Assembly: GCF_000720455.1 (NCBI RefSeq)
Contig: NZ_JOAK01000003.1
Span: 310,001 to 374,000 of the forward strand
Reading direction: 5' to 3'
Source: Streptomyces virginiae
Lineage (GTDB): Bacteria > Actinomycetota > Actinomycetes > Streptomycetales > Streptomycetaceae
Length of the DNA: 64,000 nucleotides
Notes under the pieces: model-generated
Seen by the model: the letters and a program-made list of their open reading frames with translations, nothing else
Database searches by the model: none
What the model was told of the DNA's origin: nothing
Program-made: the position numbers and the translations under genes
Shown here: positions 61,638 to 64,000 of the stretch, piece after piece
Layout: each line of letters begins with the position of its first letter
Numbering within the stretch: position 1 is the first letter of the stretch

Positions 61638-61987
61638 GCGGCCAGCAGCGCGGCGCCGAGCGCGAGCGCCCCCGGTGCGGCCTGGGCGACGAGGATCCGG
61701 CGGTTGGCCGTCGCGGCCCCGAACACGCCGGCCACGATCACGCAGACGAGGAAGAAGACCTGCGTGGCGAGCGAGCCGATGACCAGCCCCCAGACCAGGC
61801 CGGCGGCGAGGAAGCCGTTGTAGAGGCCCTGGTTGGCGGCGAGCGGCGCGGTCAGCCGGGCGGTGTCCGCGTCGAACCCCGACAGCGCCCGGCCCGGCGG
61901 CCGCTGCCACAGGAACATCTCCAGGACCAGGAAGTACGCGTGCAGCGCGGCCACGAGGCCGATCAGGACCTGGGCGACCGTCTGCAT
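61634..61987 (-). CDS. DUF1304 membrane protein
   Basis: A protein of 117 residues with four TM helices in the DUF1304 pattern: VLIGLVAALHAYFLVLEMFLW, NQGLYNGFLAAGLVWG, QVFFLVCVIVAGVFGA, PGALALGAALLAA. Conserved His in AALHAYF and the NQG motif are present. Function unknown in general; commonly under a TetR regulator as here. Confidence 0.92.
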   Translation of the reverse strand: MQTVAQVLIGLVAALHAYFLVLEMFLWQRPPGRALSGFDADTARLTAPLAANQGLYNGFLAAGLVWGLVIGSLATQVFFLVCVIVAGVFGAATANRRILVAQAAPGALALGAALLAA

Positions 61988-62027
61988 GGCCGTCTCCACT
62001 TCTCGGGGTGAGGGGGTGTGGGAACCA

Positions 62028-62053
62028 ACTTCCTGGACAACTGTACAGGAAGT
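62028..62053. promoter_or_regulatory. TetR operator upstream of the DUF1304 operon
   Basis: ACTTCCTG-GACAACTGTA-CAGGAAGT, 8-bp perfect arms, 41 bases before the DUF1304 start. Good candidate for the autoregulatory site. Confidence 0.65.
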
Positions 62054-62118
62054 CTCGTGGCCGGCGCTGCCGGGCCGCCACCTCCCGCGCACCGCCCGAA
62101 CGGTCCGGTCCCCCCGAC

Positions 62119-62457
62119 TCAGAGGTGGGCGTCGAGGAACGCCCGGAACTCCTCACGGCCCATCGGGCCCGCCTGGCTCGCGACCGCCTCGCCCTCCTCG
62201 ATGAGCACGGCGGTCGGCGCGCCGGTCACGCCGTAGCGCCTCGTCGCCCCGGGGCAGCGCGTCATGTCGGTGCGGACGGCGGTGAACCGCGTCCCGTACT
62301 CCCGTGCCAGCTCCCCGACGACCGCGTCCATCGCACGGCAGGCCTCCACCGCTTTGGGCCAGGTGCCGCAGAAATAGGCGAGAACGGGTCCCGTCGTCAT
62401 CGACAGGACGAAGTCGAACTCCTCGTCCTCCTGTGGCCGGTGCACCCCACGTGCCAT
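62119..62457 (-). CDS. thioredoxin-like protein without CxxC
   Basis: A protein of 112 residues. Thioredoxin fold: VLAYFCGTWPKAVEACRAM at the active-site turn, then VRTDMTRCPGATRRYGVTGA with the cis-Pro-like loop GAPTAVLIEEG. The WCGPC motif is replaced by FCGTWPKA, so only one Cys remains at the turn, with a second about nine residues on. It is unlikely to be a normal disulfide reductase. Monocistronic. Confidence 0.75.
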   Translation of the reverse strand: MARGVHRPQEDEEFDFVLSMTTGPVLAYFCGTWPKAVEACRAMDAVVGELAREYGTRFTAVRTDMTRCPGATRRYGVTGAPTAVLIEEGEAVASQAGPMGREEFRAFLDAHL

Positions 62458-62572
62458 GCGTCTCGCTCCTCACTCGTGCGCCCCTCCGCCGGGAGCGCGG
62501 CACCCATCATCGCCGCCGCCCCGACGGGCGGCCGCCGGGCCGTTGTCAGTGCCTCCTGTGAAGCTGATCAGC

Positions 62573-62842
62573 ATGGACGACAGGATGCTCCGGCGCCGGG
62601 TCTACGGCGCCGACCACGAGGACCCCGACCCCGGCCCCCGCTCCGGCCACGTCTACGGCGAACTGGTCGGCGGCCCGCTCGACGGGCTCCTCCTGGACAT
62701 CACGGGCTGGAGCGCGCCCCAGCTCGACGAGGAGGCCCGCCTCCCCACCGAGATAGGCCGCTACGGACCGGGCGGCCGGGCCCACTACCGCCGCAGGGCG
62801 GGGGACCCGGGCCACTGGGACTGGACCGGCGACAGCCGCTGA
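62573..62842 (+). CDS. small hypothetical protein
   Basis: A protein of 89 residues from ATG 62573 (GTG 62558 adds five residues). It is charged and compact: RRVYGADHEDPDPGPRSGHV, GGPLDGLLLDITGWS, HYRRRAGDPGHWDWTGDSR. It has no TM segment and no family was recognised. Independent of neighbours. Confidence 0.5.
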   Translation: MDDRMLRRRVYGADHEDPDPGPRSGHVYGELVGGPLDGLLLDITGWSAPQLDEEARLPTEIGRYGPGGRAHYRRRAGDPGHWDWTGDSR

Positions 62843-62937
62843 CCGGCCCCGCCACAGCCCCGCGCACGGCCCACCGGGCGCACACCGGAGCCCCCGGTGG
62901 CCGCCGCGAAAAATTCCTCGAAGTATTTCCGGAGAGC

Positions 62938-62964
62938 TGTCGATCCGGGAGCCTGCCGTTCGAC
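62938..62964 (+). promoter_or_regulatory. ECF42-type sigma-factor promoter
   Basis: TGTCGA (62938-62943), 17-base spacer, CGAC (62961-62964). These are the -35 and -10 elements reported for ECF42 sigma factors, placed 52 bases before the DGPF gene, whose neighbour is an ECF sigma factor. Confidence 0.75.
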
Positions 62965-63015
62965 GCAAGGGTGAGAGGCGGGGAAGGACCCCGCCCCCGC
63001 TACCGAGGAGTCACC

Positions 63016-63372
63016 ATGGCGCGCTTCCTGACGATGATCCGCATCAACGAGCAGGACCTTCCCCCCAACGAGTTCCCGCCGGAGTTCGAGCAGCGCATGG
63101 GCGCCCTGCTGGAGGAGATCACCAAGGCCGGCGTCATGCTCGACACCGCGGGACTGCTCCCCACCTCCGAGGCGACCCGTCTCAGCTGGTCCGGCGGCAA
63201 GATCAGCTACACCGACGGCCCCTTCACCGAGACCAAGGAGGTCGTCGGCGGCTACTCCCTCAGCCAGTGCAAGGACAAGGCCGAGGCCATCGAGTGGACC
63301 CGGCGGTTCCTGGAGATCCACCCGGCGGAATGGAACGTCAGCGCCGAAGTCAGGGAGATCCAGGAGATGTGA
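63016..63372 (+). CDS. DGPF/YCII-type protein paired with an ECF sigma factor
   Basis: A protein of 118 residues from ATG 63016, with GAGGAG upstream. YCII fold with the hallmark YTDGPFTETKEVVGGY and a conserved IRIN-type first strand (FLTMIRINEQDLPP). DGPF proteins accompany ECF42 sigma factors in operons of this form, but their own function is still unclear. The sigma gene begins 72 bases later in the same direction. Confidence 0.92.
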   Translation: MARFLTMIRINEQDLPPNEFPPEFEQRMGALLEEITKAGVMLDTAGLLPTSEATRLSWSGGKISYTDGPFTETKEVVGGYSLSQCKDKAEAIEWTRRFLEIHPAEWNVSAEVREIQEM

Positions 63373-63444
63373 TCCGGGACATGTGATCCCGCCCGATCGC
63401 ACCGCGTTTGCCCTGCCTCGTCACGGCTGCTCTGATGGGTGGCC

Positions 63445-64000
63445 GTGACGGCAGTGGATACGGCCCGGGCGGTCGAAGCGGTGTTCAGGATCGAGTCGGC
63501 GCGGATCATCGCCGGCGTCACCCGCATCGTGCGGGACGTCGGCATCGCCGAGGAGATCGCACAGGACGCCCTCGTCACCGCACTGGAGCAATGGCCGCAG
63601 TCGGGTGTCCCGGACCGCCCGGGCGCCTGGCTCATGGCGACGGCCAAGCACCGCGCGATCGACCTCGTCCGCCGCAAGGAGACGTACGCGCGCAAGCTCG
63701 CCGAGGTCGGCCGGACCCTGGAGGACGAGCCGCCACCCGCCGAACCGGCCGAACCCGACGACATCGACGACGACCTGCTGCGCCTGGTCTTCACCGCCTG
63801 CCACCCCGTCCTCGCCACCGAAGCCCGCATCGCGCTCACCCTGCGCCTGATCGGCGGACTCACGACCCAGGAGATCGCCCGCGCCTTCCTCGCCTCCGAG
63901 AGCACGATCGCCCAGCGCATCGTGCGCGCGAAGCGGACCCTGGCCAAGGCCGCGGTGCCCTTCGAAGTCCCCTACGGGGCGGACCGCGGGGCACGGCTCT
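63445..64000 (+). CDS. ECF42-type RNA polymerase sigma factor, 3' end outside window
   Basis: The 185 residues in the window start at GTG 63445. Region 2: SARIIAGVTRIVRDVGIAEE, then GAWLMATAKHRAIDLVRR. Region 4: ARIALTLRLIGGLTTQEIAR, then ESTIAQRIVRAKRTLAKA. The sequence continues into the long C-terminal extension typical of this ECF group, which lies beyond the window. Partner of the DGPF gene upstream and probably positively autoregulated through the promoter at 62938. Confidence 0.92.
   Translation, partial: MTAVDTARAVEAVFRIESARIIAGVTRIVRDVGIAEEIAQDALVTALEQWPQSGVPDRPGAWLMATAKHRAIDLVRRKETYARKLAEVGRTLEDEPPPAEPAEPDDIDDDLLRLVFTACHPVLATEARIALTLRLIGGLTTQEIARAFLASESTIAQRIVRAKRTLAKAAVPFEVPYGADRGARL

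Overview
This 64-kb window is chromosomal DNA of a Streptomyces-type actinomycete. The evidence is very high G+C with G/C-rich third codon positions, frequent GTG starts, genes ending in long perfect G+C hairpins, a few rare TTA (bldA-type) codons, and typical families of that group (SSI-type protease inhibitor, NsdA-like regulator, roadblock operon, UBP zinc finger, WYL/XRE-cupin regulators, DGPF protein with an ECF sigma factor). I see no rRNA or tRNA gene, IS element, integrase, CRISPR array or biosynthetic megacluster.

Layout. 1-12.4 kb: a truncated phosphotransferase, an NsdA-like regulator, a PAS-PP2C phosphatase, a Tat-exported molybdenum hydroxylase pair with a PucR regulator, an APC permease, and a TetR regulator with a clear candidate operator. 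12.6-14.8 kb: a four-gene roadblock/LC7 operon. 14.9-18.5 kb: a giant GT2 / CDP-glycerol polymerase fusion for wall glycopolymer synthesis. 18.6-31.4 kb: metabolic and secreted proteins (sirtuin, ATP-grasp and GNAT pair, SSI inhibitor, GH5 glycosidase, a 910-residue propeller/LamG protein) and an MFS exporter with an apparent frameshift beside an XRE-cupin regulator. 31.5-38.6 kb: a WYL regulator/DUF3224 divergon around a 31-bp palindrome, an S26-protease/GNAT fusion, small membrane proteins and lipoproteins, MFS and SDR genes.

38.8-45.7 kb is the most striking part, an RNA-repair island. It holds a DraRnl-like RNA ligase and a two-gene operon. One operon protein has 967 residues and fuses an MJ1316/DUF504 domain, an endonuclease/exonuclease/phosphatase domain, a 2H (LigT) phosphoesterase and a CCA/poly(A)-polymerase-type nucleotidyltransferase. 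The other is an RNA ligase-polynucleotide kinase. Together they encode the chemistries needed to heal and seal broken RNA. 46.5-49.9 kb: a translationally coupled signalling operon (response regulator fused to a thioredoxin-reductase-like flavoprotein, cNMP-binding histidine kinase, UBP zinc finger).

50-64 kb: AraC regulator, remnant of a beta-clamp-like gene, membrane acyltransferase-like protein, tandem NUDIX protein, several GNAT and SDR genes, a DEAD-box helicase and cold-shock protein, a MarR divergon with a palindromic operator, a TetR/DUF1304 operon, and at the right edge a DGPF (YCII) gene with an ECF42-type sigma factor behind a matching promoter. The sigma gene is cut by the window end. 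Function calls are from reading translations; no database search was run.
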